Notes: generated from the sequence alone by a model not told the origin. 64,000 nucleotides of DNA from Actinomadura violacea (GCF_017573465.1 NZ_JAGEPF010000022.1:62001-126000), one strand, 5' to 3'. Counted from the first letter of the stretch, positions 41,387 through 49,601 are shown. Made by a program: numbers and translations.

Positions 41387-41824
41387 GTGGCGGAGGACGG
41401 CGACTACGGCGACGCGTTCACCGTCCCCGTCGGGCGCGGGGACGGGCGGTCGGCCGAGGCGTGGATGCGGGAGGTGTTCGAGAGGGCTCCCGCGCCCGTG
41501 CGGGCCTTCCTGCTGGTGGGCTGGCGGGCCGTCCTGGGCCTGCGGCTCGGGCCGCGCCCGTCGCCCGACCACGTGCTGGGCTGGACGGTCGTGGAACGCG
41601 AGCACGATGCCGTCCGGTTGCGGCTCGAATCGGCGCTGATGACCGCCCGGCTCACCCTGCGGCTCGACGGCGGGGCCGCGCACTGGGCGACGTCGGTGTC
41701 GTACCGGCGGGGATCGGGACGGGTGCTGTGGGCGGTGGTGGCGCCGATCCACCGGCTGATGGTGCCGTACCTGCTGAAGCGGGCCGCGCAGGTGTCCCTC
41801 GTCACAACCGTGGATGGTCAATGA
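41387..41824 (+). CDS. DUF2867-like hypothetical protein
   Basis: 145 residues. The sequence begins with an acidic AEDGDYGDAFTV and contains VLGWTVVEREHDAVRLRLES and a C-terminal basic helix (IHRLMVPYLLKRAAQ) as in small lipid-binding SRPBCC/DUF2867 proteins; the match is by overall pattern only. GTG 41387 is used since GGAGG stands 6 nt upstream. No function assigned. A PadR regulator begins 33 bp downstream. Confidence 0.65.
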   Translation: MAEDGDYGDAFTVPVGRGDGRSAEAWMREVFERAPAPVRAFLLVGWRAVLGLRLGPRPSPDHVLGWTVVEREHDAVRLRLESALMTARLTLRLDGGAAHWATSVSYRRGSGRVLWAVVAPIHRLMVPYLLKRAAQVSLVTTVDGQ

Positions 41825-41836
41825 TTTGAGTAATCA
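41822..41836. promoter_or_regulatory. Palindrome before the PadR gene
   Basis: TGATT-TGAGT-AATCA, perfect 5-bp arms, overlapping the stop of the preceding gene and 21 bp before the PadR ATG. Likely PadR autoregulatory operator. Confidence 0.55.
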
Positions 41837-41845
41837 ACCGCGCGT

Positions 41846-41851
41846 TATCGT
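41846..41851 (+). promoter_or_regulatory. -10 box, probable leaderless start of the PadR gene
   Basis: TATCGT lies 6 nt before ATG 41858, with the palindrome just upstream. Confidence 0.45.
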
Positions 41852-41857
41852 CGGGGC

Positions 41858-42412
41858 ATGTCGTTGCGTCACGCGGTGATGGCCGCGCTGCTGGAGGGCG
41901 AGGCGTCCGGGTACGACCTGGCCAAGGGGTTCGACGCGTCGGTGGCCAACTTCTGGATGGCCACCCCGCAGCAGCTCTACCGGGAGCTCGACCGGATGCG
42001 CGAGGACGGCCTGGTCGAGGCGCGGGTCGTCGAGCAGGAGCGGCGGCCGAACAAGCGGCTGTTCTCGCTGACCGAGGCGGGCCGGCGGGAGCTGCGCGAG
42101 TTCACCGCCGGGCCGCCGCGCCCGGGCGCGATCCGCGACGAGATGATGGTCATGGTCCAGGCCGTCGACGCGGGGGATGCCGACGGCGTGCGGGCCGCCG
42201 TCGGGGAACGGGTGGAGTGGGCGCGGGCGAAGATCGCCCGGTTCGAGCGGCTGCGTGCGCGGCTGTTGGACGGCCGCAGCGAGGAGGAGTTCCTCGCGGA
42301 CGCCGAGCGCGTCGGACCCTACCTGACGCTGATGCGCGGCCTTGCGTTCGAGCGCGAGAACGAGCGGTGGGGCGAATGGGCCCTGGAGGTGCTCAGGCGG
42401 CGGGTCGGCTGA
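41858..42412 (+). CDS. PadR-family regulator
   Basis: 184 residues: N-terminal PadR winged HTH (about 1-80, LRHAVMAALLEGEASGYDLAKGF) and the C-terminal Vir_AlphaBeta-like helical dimerisation domain (about 90-180). PadR proteins sense phenolics, drugs or antibiotics. The only neighbour in the same direction is the small gene upstream; target unclear beyond itself. Converges on the next TetR gene with a 28-bp gap. Confidence 0.92.
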   Translation: MSLRHAVMAALLEGEASGYDLAKGFDASVANFWMATPQQLYRELDRMREDGLVEARVVEQERRPNKRLFSLTEAGRRELREFTAGPPRPGAIRDEMMVMVQAVDAGDADGVRAAVGERVEWARAKIARFERLRARLLDGRSEEEFLADAERVGPYLTLMRGLAFERENERWGEWALEVLRRRVG

Positions 42413-42440
42413 CTCCGGGACGCGGGACGGCCTTCGCGGC

Positions 42441-43064
42441 TCAGCCGCCCTCGCCGGGCAGGACGAGCATCCGCTCGAGGAGCGTGTGCAGGTAGCCGCG
42501 GAAGCGCTCCAGCTCCTCCGGTGAGACCCTCCGGTACGGGCCGTCGGTGGCGGGCTCGCCGTCCGGGCCCGTGCCGAGCGCCCGCTGGCTGAGGAACCCG
42601 AAGATGACCCAGGGGATCGTCCAGATCGTCAGGTCGAGGTCGACGTCCTCCGGGACCGCCTCGCGCAGCGCCTCGACGATCCCGCCGAGCCGCGGCCGGA
42701 GGTACTGCTCCTCCAGGTCGCCGGTGTCGGCGGCGTCGCCTGTCCGGCGGTGCAGCCACAGCCCGAGGTACTCGGGGTGCGCGGCGTAGAAGTCGACGTA
42801 CTGGTCCACCAGCCGCTCGACGCCCTCGCGGGTGGGGGCGAAGCCCTCGGCCGCGCCGCTGATCGCCGCCCTGTCGGCGTCGGTGGCCCGCCGCATCACC
42901 TCGCGGTACAGCTCGGTCTTGCCGCCGGTCAGGCGGTCGACGGTGGCCGGGTCGACGCCGGCCGCGTCGGCGATCAGGCGCGCGGAGGTGCCGTCGAACC
43001 CGAGCTCGGCGAACAGCCGGGTCGCGGCGTCGACGATCCTGTCCAGGTCGGTGCCCCCGCTCAT
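42441..43064 (-). CDS. TetR-family regulator
   Basis: 207 residues. HTH about 10-50 (ATRLFAELGFDGTSARLIADAAGVDPATVDRL), then a ligand domain with many aromatic and acidic residues. ATG 43064 follows TAGTGT by 7 nt (leaderless). A short palindrome CTTCC-A-GGAAG (43099-43109) stands upstream as a possible operator. No obvious target besides itself; the MarR gene lies upstream on the same strand. Confidence 0.9.
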   Translation of the reverse strand: MSGGTDLDRIVDAATRLFAELGFDGTSARLIADAAGVDPATVDRLTGGKTELYREVMRRATDADRAAISGAAEGFAPTREGVERLVDQYVDFYAAHPEYLGLWLHRRTGDAADTGDLEEQYLRPRLGGIVEALREAVPEDVDLDLTIWTIPWVIFGFLSQRALGTGPDGEPATDGPYRRVSPEELERFRGYLHTLLERMLVLPGEGG

Positions 43065-43071
43065 ACTCCCG

Positions 43072-43077
43072 ACACTA
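43072..43077 (-). promoter_or_regulatory. -10 box, probable leaderless start of this TetR gene
   Basis: TAGTGT on the minus strand ends 7 nt before the ATG at 43064. Confidence 0.45.
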
Positions 43078-43140
43078 GCCACGCACGGTAGCGGCCCGCT
43101 TCCAGGAAGGTCATGAAGCGGCCAAATCACCGTTTCACGG

Positions 43141-43596
43141 TCAGCCCTCGTAGGCGTCGACGAACCGGGCGAGGAGGCGGGCGAACTCGGCGCGCTCGGC
43201 GCCGCTCCAGTCGCCCATGGCCTTGGCGAAGTGCTCCTGGCGGGTGCGCCGGGTGGCCTCGACGACGGACCGGCCCGCCGGGGTCAGCTCCAGGTGGATG
43301 CGGCGGCCGTCCTCCTGGGACGCGACGCGGCGGACGTACCCGGACTTGACGGCCTCCGCGACGATCCGGCTGCCGCGCGAGGCGTCGACGCCGAGGCGGG
43401 TGGCGACCAGGCCGACGCTCATCTCCTGGCCGGGGCCGTCCGGGCCCTCGTCGACGACGTCCACGACGTGCAGGACCTGCACGTCGACGGGGAGGTTGTG
43501 GTCCCGGACCGCCGCCCTGCCGAGCCGCTGGCGGGACATGCCGCGGCGCAGCTTGACCATGTTCCGCTCGACGGCGTCCAGTGCCTCGTCGGTCAT
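43141..43596 (-). CDS. MarR-family regulator
   Basis: 151 residues with the MarR winged HTH (about 40-105, RLGVDASRGSRIVAEAVKSGYVRR then DGRRIHLELTPAG). Divergent from a DHA2 drug-efflux gene with a perfect 12-bp palindrome in the 82-bp gap; MarR-efflux pairs of this layout respond to the exported compound. ATG 43596 follows TAGACT by 6 nt. Confidence 0.94.
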   Translation of the reverse strand: MTDEALDAVERNMVKLRRGMSRQRLGRAAVRDHNLPVDVQVLHVVDVVDEGPDGPGQEMSVGLVATRLGVDASRGSRIVAEAVKSGYVRRVASQEDGRRIHLELTPAGRSVVEATRRTRQEHFAKAMGDWSGAERAEFARLLARFVDAYEG

Positions 43597-43602
43597 GCCG
43601 CC

Positions 43603-43608
43603 AGTCTA
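43603..43608 (-). promoter_or_regulatory. -10 box, probable leaderless start of the MarR gene
   Basis: TAGACT on the minus strand ends 6 nt before the ATG at 43596. Confidence 0.5.
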
Positions 43609-43640
43609 GTCCGGTTGCGTCGCTCATATATGTGTGTCTA

Positions 43641-43652
43641 GCATCTAGATGC
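43641..43652. promoter_or_regulatory. Perfect 12-bp MarR operator
   Basis: GCATCTAGATGC, a perfect palindrome in an A+T-rich stretch between the MarR and MFS genes, 27 bp before the MFS ATG. Flanking CATATA/CATATG segments add weaker symmetry. Confidence 0.75.
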
Positions 43653-43678
43653 GTTAAGCATATGAATGAGGAGTGCAC

Positions 43679-45184
43679 ATGACGATCACGCGCGACGCGC
43701 CGGCGAAGATGACCCACCGGCACCGCGTCCTGGTGTTCGGCGGGCTCATGCTCGCCGGGCTGATGTCCTCGCTGGACGCGACGGTCCTCGGCACCGCGCT
43801 GCCGACGATCGTCGGCGACCTCGGCGGGCTGGACCGGCTCGCCTGGGTCTCCACCGCCTACGTCCTGGCCACCAGCGTCACCGTCCCGCTGTCCGGACGG
43901 CTCGGGGACCTGTTCGGCCGCCGGCCGGTCCTGCTCACCGGGCTGATCGGGTTCCTGGCGGGCTCGGCGGCGTGCGGGGCGGCGCCGTCGATGGACGCGC
44001 TGATCGCGTTCCGGGCCGTCCAGGGCGCGGCAGCCGGCTGCCTGATGAGCTCGATGTTCGCGGTGACGGGGGAGCTGTTCGAGCCGCGCGAGCGGGCCCG
44101 CTACCAGGGCTACTCGGCGCTGACGTTCGCCGTGTCCAGCATCGGGGGCCCGCTGGCCGGCGGGTTCCTCACCGACCATGCGTCCTGGCGCTGGGTGTTC
44201 TACGTCAACATGCCGCTGGGGCTTGCCGCCACCGCGCTCACCCTGGCCTTCCTGCGGCTGCCGAAGCCGGACCGGCGCCCCCGGATCGACTACGCGGGCA
44301 TCGTCCTGCTCGGCGCCGCGGTCACCTGCTTCACCCTCCTGACCAGCTGGGCCGGGACCCGGTACGGGTGGCGCTCGCCGGAGATCCTCGCGCTCGCCGC
44401 CGGGTCGGCCGTGCTGTTCGCCGCGTGGGTGCTCGTGGAGCGCCGCGCCGCCGAGGCGATCATCCCGCCGCGGCTGTTCCGCGACCGGTCGTTCGCCGTC
44501 GCGTGCGCCGTCGCCGCGGTGGGCGGGGCGACCGGTTTCGGGCTCGCCACCTACCTGCCGATGTTCTTCCAGGTCGTCGGGGGAGCCGGCGCCACCGAGT
44601 CCGGACTCCTGCTCCTGCCGATGATGATCGGGCTGCTCGCCGCGTCCATGGGCGCCGGGCGGTACATCGCGCGGACCGGCCGCTACCACCGGCTGCCCGC
44701 CGCCAGCATGGCGATCAGTGCGGTCGGCGTCGCCCTCCTCGCCACCATGGACGTGCACACGGGGCTCGTCACTGCGGGCCTCTACATGACCGTCCTCGGC
44801 TTCGGCGCGGGGCTGTCGCAGCAGGTCGTCATGCTGATCGCGCAGAACGCGGCGCCGAAGCGCGACCTCGGCGCGGCCGGCTCCGGCGTGTTCGCGTCCC
44901 GGATGCTCGGCACCGCCGCCGGGATGGCGGTGTTCGGCGGCATCGTCTCCAGCCGCTTCGCCGAGGAGATCGGACGGCGCGTCCCGGCCGGGAGCGTGCC
45001 CGCGTTCGGCGACGCCGTCCGGCCCGAGGTGCTCGACACCCTCCCCGGGCCGGTCCGGCACGGCGTCGCCGAGGCTTTCGCGCAGGCGTTCTCCGACCTG
45101 TTCCTCACCGGCCTGCCGCTGCTGGCGGCCGGCCTGGCGGCGGCGGTGCTGCTCAAGAACGTCCCGCTCGGCCCCCGCGAGTGA
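43679..45184 (+). CDS. DHA2-family MFS drug exporter (14 membrane helices)
   Basis: 501 residues, 14 hydrophobic segments. Motif A of the family appears in GRLGDLFGRRPVLLTG (about 75-90), motif C in the fifth helix SSIGGPLAGGFLTD, and the antiporter-type LDATVLGTALPTIVGDL at the N-terminus is typical of EmrB/QacA transporters. ATG 43679 has GAGGAG 6 nt upstream. Likely induced by its substrate through the divergent MarR protein. Stop codons of this and the facing ABC permease gene abut. Confidence 0.95.
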   Translation: MTITRDAPAKMTHRHRVLVFGGLMLAGLMSSLDATVLGTALPTIVGDLGGLDRLAWVSTAYVLATSVTVPLSGRLGDLFGRRPVLLTGLIGFLAGSAACGAAPSMDALIAFRAVQGAAAGCLMSSMFAVTGELFEPRERARYQGYSALTFAVSSIGGPLAGGFLTDHASWRWVFYVNMPLGLAATALTLAFLRLPKPDRRPRIDYAGIVLLGAAVTCFTLLTSWAGTRYGWRSPEILALAAGSAVLFAAWVLVERRAAEAIIPPRLFRDRSFAVACAVAAVGGATGFGLATYLPMFFQVVGGAGATESGLLLLPMMIGLLAASMGAGRYIARTGRYHRLPAASMAISAVGVALLATMDVHTGLVTAGLYMTVLGFGAGLSQQVVMLIAQNAAPKRDLGAAGSGVFASRMLGTAAGMAVFGGIVSSRFAEEIGRRVPAGSVPAFGDAVRPEVLDTLPGPVRHGVAEAFAQAFSDLFLTGLPLLAAGLAAAVLLKNVPLGPRE

Positions 45185-45946
45185 CTACTTCACCTCCCGC
45201 CGGACGAGCCGGACCGTCCCGGCCGCCAGCGGGACCAGCAGCCAGACGGCGAGGGAGGTCGCGATCCGCGCCCACTCCGTCGCGGTGACCCCCGGATCGG
45301 TGAGCGTGTCGAGGGCCCGGTTCGTGTCCAGCCAGCGGGCCGGGCCCTCCAGCCGCGGCACCATCTGCCCGAGCGTCGTCCACAGCGTCGGCAGCAGGAA
45401 GTAGAGCACGATGGCCAGCGGCGGGTTCATGAACAGCATCCCGAACGCCACGCCCATCGACACCATGATCACCGCGAAGAGCAGCATGGTGCCGGCGACC
45501 GGCAGTGGCAACGACCAGGACCCCGTGGAGCGGCCGAGCGCCGCGCCCGCCACCCGGCCGAGGAACCCGACCGCGATCCCCGCCGCGACGAACGCCCCCG
45601 CCAGGCACGCCCCGCCGAGCAGCTTGGCGGTCAGGATCCGGCTCCGCTCCGGGACCAGCGTGAACGTCGCCAGCGCCGTGCGCTGCGACCACTCCGACGT
45701 CACCGACATGATCCCGAGGACGGGCAGCAGGAGCGACACCCCGATCTGCGAGGCGGCGAACAACTGGCCGAGGGACTGCTCGTCGGCGGGCGCCGCGTAG
45801 AGGACGACCGGCATCATCGCCACCGCGCTGAGCGCGATCAGCACCAGCAGCCAGCGCCCGGCACGCGTGTCGACCATCTTGCGCAGCTCGACGGCGGTCA
45901 GCCGCCCCAGCGTCGGGCGCGGTGGCGCCGTGAGGACCGCGGTCAT
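45185..45946 (-). CDS. ABC-2 type transporter permease
   Basis: 253 residues with six membrane helices (first at about 32-52) after the cytosolic TAVELRKMVDTRAGRWLL that marks ABC-2 permeases of the lantibiotic/bacitracin-type exporters. Its ATG overlaps the ATPase stop by 4 nt. With the ATPase and the two-component system upstream it forms a drug or peptide exporter module. Confidence 0.93.
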   Translation of the reverse strand: MTAVLTAPPRPTLGRLTAVELRKMVDTRAGRWLLVLIALSAVAMMPVVLYAAPADEQSLGQLFAASQIGVSLLLPVLGIMSVTSEWSQRTALATFTLVPERSRILTAKLLGGACLAGAFVAAGIAVGFLGRVAGAALGRSTGSWSLPLPVAGTMLLFAVIMVSMGVAFGMLFMNPPLAIVLYFLLPTLWTTLGQMVPRLEGPARWLDTNRALDTLTDPGVTATEWARIATSLAVWLLVPLAAGTVRLVRREVK

Positions 45947-46857
45947 CGCAGCGCCCCCTCAGGTGCGGGCGCCGGGGCGGCCGCGTCGGCGGTCAAGGAC
46001 AGGAACAGCTCCTCCAGTCCGCCGCCGGACGCCCGCAGCTCCAGCAGGACGGCCCCGGACGACGCCGCGGCACGCCCCACCACCTCGGCGCCGGCCTCCA
46101 CGGCCAGCCCGCCCTCCGCACGGGCCGAGTACCGCAGGCCGGCGGCGGCCAAAGCCTCCTCCAGCCGGCCCGGGTCCAAGGCGCGCACGACGGTCCGGTC
46201 GGGCGCCGCCAGCAGCTCCTGCTTGGTGCCGCGCGCCGCGACCCGCCCGCCCGCGATCACCACGAAGCGGTCCGCGACCGCCTCGACCTCCAGCAGCAGG
46301 TGCGACGACAGCAGCACCGTCCCGCCCCGGTCGGCGAACCCGCGCAGCAGCCCGCGCATCCAGTGGATCCCCTCCGGGTCCAGGCCGTTGGCGGGCTCGT
46401 CCAGGATCAGCACGGCCGGGTCGCCGACCAGCGCCTGCGCGAGGCCGAGCCGCTGGCGCATGCCGAGCGAGTACCCGCCGACGCGCCGCCCCGCCGCCTT
46501 CTCCGACAGGCCCACCAGGGCCAGCAGCTCGCCGGCGCGCTCCTTCGGCATGCCGGTGACCTGCGCGGTCAGCGCCAGCACCTCGCGGCCGGTGCGGCCG
46601 GCATGCTGGGCGGCCGGATCGAGGAGCACGCCCACATGGCGCCCCGGGTTCGCGATCCGCCGGTACGGGACGCCCCGCACCGTCGCCGAACCCGAGGACG
46701 GCGGCGTCAGCCCGCAGATCATCCGCATGGTCGTGGACTTGCCGGCCCCGTTCGGGCCCAGGAATCCGGTCACGGTGCCCGGCTCGCAGCGGAACGTGAC
46801 GTCCCGCACCGCCGCGACGTCCCCGTACCGTTTCGTCAGTCGGTCGACATCGATCAT
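45943..46857 (-). CDS. ABC transporter ATPase (DrrA/BcrA-like)
   Basis: 304 residues: Walker A GPNGAGKST (about 33-41), signature YSLGMRQRLGLAQAL, Walker B LILDEPANGLDP, switch His in LLSSHLL. The last about 85 residues form the C-terminal extension of BcrA-type exporters. First gene of a two-gene operon; its upstream region holds two tandem GCGAC-N4-GTCGC sites, the probable target of the response regulator encoded immediately upstream. Confidence 0.95.
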   Translation of the reverse strand: MIDVDRLTKRYGDVAAVRDVTFRCEPGTVTGFLGPNGAGKSTTMRMICGLTPPSSGSATVRGVPYRRIANPGRHVGVLLDPAAQHAGRTGREVLALTAQVTGMPKERAGELLALVGLSEKAAGRRVGGYSLGMRQRLGLAQALVGDPAVLILDEPANGLDPEGIHWMRGLLRGFADRGGTVLLSSHLLLEVEAVADRFVVIAGGRVAARGTKQELLAAPDRTVVRALDPGRLEEALAAAGLRYSARAEGGLAVEAGAEVVGRAAASSGAVLLELRASGGGLEELFLSLTADAAAPAPAPEGALR

Positions 46858-46914
46858 GGAACCAGGCTCGCCGGACCGGCGCCCCGTCCGCGTCCGCCGG
46901 ACGTCGGCGGCGCG

Positions 46915-46950
46915 GCGACTTCGGTCGCCCGCCGCCGCGACCTAAGTCGC
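46915..46950. promoter_or_regulatory. Two tandem response-regulator sites before the ABC operon
   Basis: GCGACTTCGGTCGC (46915-46928) and GCGACCTAAGTCGC (46937-46950), each a GCGAC-N4-GTCGC inverted repeat, 22 bp apart. The whole 46914-46951 is also a 15-bp inverted repeat with one mismatch, so a hairpin after the response-regulator gene is an alternative or additional role. Confidence 0.7.
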
Positions 46951-46956
46951 CCGCGC

Positions 46957-47622
46957 TCACCCGCCGAGGTCGGCGTCGTTGACCAGCAGCGCGACCTGCA
47001 CCCGGTTGTTCAGCTCAAGCTTCGTCAGCAGCCGCGACACGTACGCCTTCACCGTCGCGACGCTCAGCGACAGCTCCCGGCCGATCTCGCTGTTGGTCTT
47101 GCCCTGCCCGACCCGCACCGCGACGGCCCGCTCGCCCTCGCTGAGCCGCTCCAGCAGCGCGCGGGCGCGGGCCTTGCGCGGGTCCGCGCCGGCGTCGGCG
47201 ACGAACGACATCATCCGGCGCAGCACCGCCGGCGACAGCATCGGCTCACCGGCCGCGACCTGCCGGATCGCCTGGATGATCTCCGGCGGCGGGGTGTGCT
47301 TCAGCAGGAACCCGCTCGCGCCCGCCCGCATCGCGCGCAGGATGTGGTCGTCGGTGTCGAACGTCGTCAGCAGGATGATCTCCGGCGGGTCGCGGCGCGC
47401 GCGCAGCAGCTCGGTCGCGGCGAGGCCGTCCAGCCGCGGCATCCGGATGTCCATCAGCACCACGTCCGGGTGGTGCGCGTTGACCGCGGGCACCGCCTCC
47501 GCGCCGTCCGCGACGTCCGCGACGACCTCCAGGTCGCCGGCGCCCGCGAGCATCATCGACAGGCCCGACCGGACGAGCGCGTCGTCGTCCACGATCAGCA
47601 CGCGGATGGGAGGTGCGTCCAT
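46957..47622 (-). CDS. NarL/LuxR-family response regulator
   Basis: 221 residues: receiver domain with phospho-acceptor Asp58 (VLMDIRMPRLDG) and acid triad VDDD, and a LuxR-type HTH (about 165-215, NSEIGRELSLSVATVKAYVSRLL). Partner of the sensor kinase two genes upstream. It probably activates the ABC exporter through the tandem sites between the two genes. ATG 47622 follows TAGGGT by 6 nt. Confidence 0.95.
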   Translation of the reverse strand: MDAPPIRVLIVDDDALVRSGLSMMLAGAGDLEVVADVADGAEAVPAVNAHHPDVVLMDIRMPRLDGLAATELLRARRDPPEIILLTTFDTDDHILRAMRAGASGFLLKHTPPPEIIQAIRQVAAGEPMLSPAVLRRMMSFVADAGADPRKARARALLERLSEGERAVAVRVGQGKTNSEIGRELSLSVATVKAYVSRLLTKLELNNRVQVALLVNDADLGG

Positions 47623-47628
47623 CCCCCA

Positions 47629-47634
47629 ACCCTA
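47629..47634 (-). promoter_or_regulatory. -10 box, probable leaderless start of the response regulator gene
   Basis: TAGGGT on the minus strand ends 6 nt before the ATG at 47622. Confidence 0.5.
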
Positions 47635-47651
47635 GGGGCCGCGGGCCGCGC

Positions 47652-48089
47652 CTACCCCTGCCGGAGCCGGCGGCCGCTGACCTCCATCGCCGTCAGGCTG
47701 AACCACGCCTCGCGCTCGCCCCCCGGCCACGGGTCGACCCGGACGGCGCGCTCGCGCTCCTCGCCCTCCAGCGGATGGGCGCCGCCGCGCACCAGCACGC
47801 TCCACCCCTCGTGCGTGTCGTCCTGGAACGCGTCGACCTCGAACGCGGCCCGCACCTGCCCGCCCGGCACGGCGGTCAGCAGGCTCCGGCTCAGCCGGCC
47901 CTCCAGGGACGTGCGGAACACCACCGACTCGCCGTCGACGGCGTAGTTCACCGGGACCACCGTCGGCCCCTCGCCGTCCTCGAACGCGATCCGGCCGATG
48001 CCGCCGGGCGCGATGAGCCGCAGGCACTCCTGCCGGTCGAGTTCCTCCAGGACGGGTTGTGCGGAGTCAGAAGCCATGTCCACGGCCAT
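47652..48089 (-). CDS. Pyridoxamine-5'-phosphate-oxidase-family flavoprotein
   Basis: About 145 residues of the PNPOx-like split-barrel family: CLRLIAPGGIGRIAFEDGEGPTVVPVNY at the N-terminal half is typical of actinobacterial F420/FMN-binding stress or nitroimidazole-reductase-like members, ending WFSLTAMEVSGRRL. ATG 48089 is chosen with GGGAG upstream; in-frame ATGs at 48110 and 48077 are alternatives. It sits between the response regulator and its kinase, so may belong to the same unit, but a role in signalling is not evident. Confidence 0.85.
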   Translation of the reverse strand: MAVDMASDSAQPVLEELDRQECLRLIAPGGIGRIAFEDGEGPTVVPVNYAVDGESVVFRTSLEGRLSRSLLTAVPGGQVRAAFEVDAFQDDTHEGWSVLVRGGAHPLEGEERERAVRVDPWPGGEREAWFSLTAMEVSGRRLRQG

Positions 48090-48164
48090 GCCCGCAACTC
48101 CCGGCGCCATGCGTCCCGCCCGCCACCTGCGTGAACGCGCCGGGCGCCGCGGCCGGGCGGCGGT

Positions 48165-49373
48165 TCAGCCGGGAAGGGGGAGGCGGGCGCGCAGCCGGAA
48201 CCGGCCGTCCTCGGTCCGGCCGTGCTCCAGCGTCCCGCCGAGCAGCGCCACCCGCTCGCCGAGCCCCACGAGCCCGGCCCCGGCGCCGGGCAGCGCGGCG
48301 GCCGGCGGCCCCGGCGGGATCGGGTTCTCGATCTCGATGCCGAGCACCGTCCCGCCGGGCGCGTCGAGCGTCACCCGGACCCGCGCGCCCGGCGCGTGCT
48401 TGCGGGCGTTGGTCAGCCCCTCCTGGACGATCCGGTACGCGTGCCGCCCCACCCGCACCGGGACGGCCGCCGGATCGGGCACCCGGTCGTCCAGGACCAC
48501 CTCGGCGCCGGCGGCGGACGACTCGCGCACCAGGTCCGGCACGTCGGTCAGCGCGGGCTGCGGGCGGTCGGCCTCCGCGCCGCCGGGGTCGCCGCGCAGC
48601 ACCCCGATCACCTCGCGCAGGTCCTCCATCGCCTCGTAGGCGCTCTGCCGGATGATCCCGGCGGCGGCGCGCTGGTCCTCGGGCGCGTCCGGCCGGAACT
48701 CCAGCGCCCCCGCGTGCACCGCCAGCAGCGAGATGCGGTGCGCGAGGACGTCGTGCATCTCCCGCGCGATCCGCTCGCGCTCCAGCAGCCGCGCCTCCTC
48801 CACCCGCAGCCGCTGCCCCTCCTCGGCGGCGCGGGCCCGCTCCCGCAGCGAGTCGATCAGCTGCCGCCGCGACCGGACGAGCAGCCCGCTGGTGACCAGC
48901 ACCAGGTAGAGCAGGCCGAAGACGAGCACGCCCTCCCGGAAGTCGTTCTCCGAGGCCGTCCCGATCCGGAACTCGGCGACGATCACCAGCATGTTCGCCA
49001 CCGCGACCGCCGCGGTCGTCCGCCAGGGCCGCAGCCTGGCCACCGCGAACACCGCGACGGCCCCGGTGCCGAGCACCGTGGACGCCGTGAGCTGCGCGAA
49101 CATCATCAGCACCGCGACGCCGACGGGGCGCCTGCGGCCCCACAGAAGCAGCACGACCCAGCTCGCGGCGCCGATCGCGAGGTCGCGCGGGACGGAGACG
49201 TCCGGGCTCGCCGCCCCCTCGCTCACGGTCGTCTGCAGCATGAGCAGGCCGAGCACCACCGCGCCGGCGGTGACGCCGAGGTCGCCGAGCCAGTCCCGCC
49301 ACGAGCGCCGCAGGCCGAGCCGGTCGCCGAGGCGGGACGGGCCGGACGTGGGGGAGGGGCCGGCGGGATCCAT
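48165..49373 (-). CDS. HisKA_3-type sensor histidine kinase
   Basis: 402 residues. Four to five membrane helices in the first 170 residues with almost no extracytoplasmic domain (intramembrane-sensing type), then HisKA_3 with the phospho-acceptor His207 in REMHDVLAHRISLL, and a HATPase with RIVQEGLTNARKHA (N-box) and GAGLVGLGERV. Typical of kinases paired with NarL regulators and drug ABC exporters. ATG 49373 follows TAGCGT by 7 nt. A TCGAC-TTTG-GTCGA site 59 bp upstream matches the sites before the ABC operon. Confidence 0.94.
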   Translation of the reverse strand: MDPAGPSPTSGPSRLGDRLGLRRSWRDWLGDLGVTAGAVVLGLLMLQTTVSEGAASPDVSVPRDLAIGAASWVVLLLWGRRRPVGVAVLMMFAQLTASTVLGTGAVAVFAVARLRPWRTTAAVAVANMLVIVAEFRIGTASENDFREGVLVFGLLYLVLVTSGLLVRSRRQLIDSLRERARAAEEGQRLRVEEARLLERERIAREMHDVLAHRISLLAVHAGALEFRPDAPEDQRAAAGIIRQSAYEAMEDLREVIGVLRGDPGGAEADRPQPALTDVPDLVRESSAAGAEVVLDDRVPDPAAVPVRVGRHAYRIVQEGLTNARKHAPGARVRVTLDAPGGTVLGIEIENPIPPGPPAAALPGAGAGLVGLGERVALLGGTLEHGRTEDGRFRLRARLPLPG

Positions 49374-49380
49374 GCCGCCA

Positions 49381-49386
49381 ACGCTA
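49381..49386 (-). promoter_or_regulatory. -10 box, probable leaderless start of the kinase gene
   Basis: TAGCGT on the minus strand ends 7 nt before the ATG at 49373. Confidence 0.5.
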
Positions 49387-49431
49387 GCGACCCCGCACCC
49401 GCCCCGAAGCGGCCCAGGGTCGGCGCTGCCA

Positions 49432-49445
49432 TCGACTTTGGTCGA
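49432..49445. promoter_or_regulatory. Third CGAC-N4-GTCG site, upstream of the kinase gene
   Basis: TCGACTTTGGTCGA, 5-bp perfect arms with a 4-bp centre, sharing CGACTT-GTCG with the sites at 46915 and 46937. Probably autoregulation of the two-component system; it also lies 157 bp before the divergent serine hydrolase. Confidence 0.6.
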
Positions 49446-49587
49446 CGGCCGTGCGGGCGTGGGCCGCGCACGCATGATCGCCCCTGCACGGCACGCGGAA
49501 CGTGGGGCTGTCCCCACCATGGCCGTGCCAGCCTGCACGACGTCGAACCGGGGTGATCGCGTCACTGTGCCCGGGCCCGCGCGCGCC

Positions 49588-49593
49588 TAGCGT
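49588..49593 (+). promoter_or_regulatory. -10 box before the serine hydrolase gene
   Basis: TAGCGT lies 8 nt before ATG 49602; no Shine-Dalgarno sequence is obvious. Confidence 0.45.
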
Positions 49594-49601
49594 CGAGATA
49601 C

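Noticed and set aside
43127..45061. Long minus-strand open frame opposite the MFS exporter gene and running into MarR
   Set aside because: The MFS protein is unmistakable on the plus strand; the antisense product has no recognisable domain.
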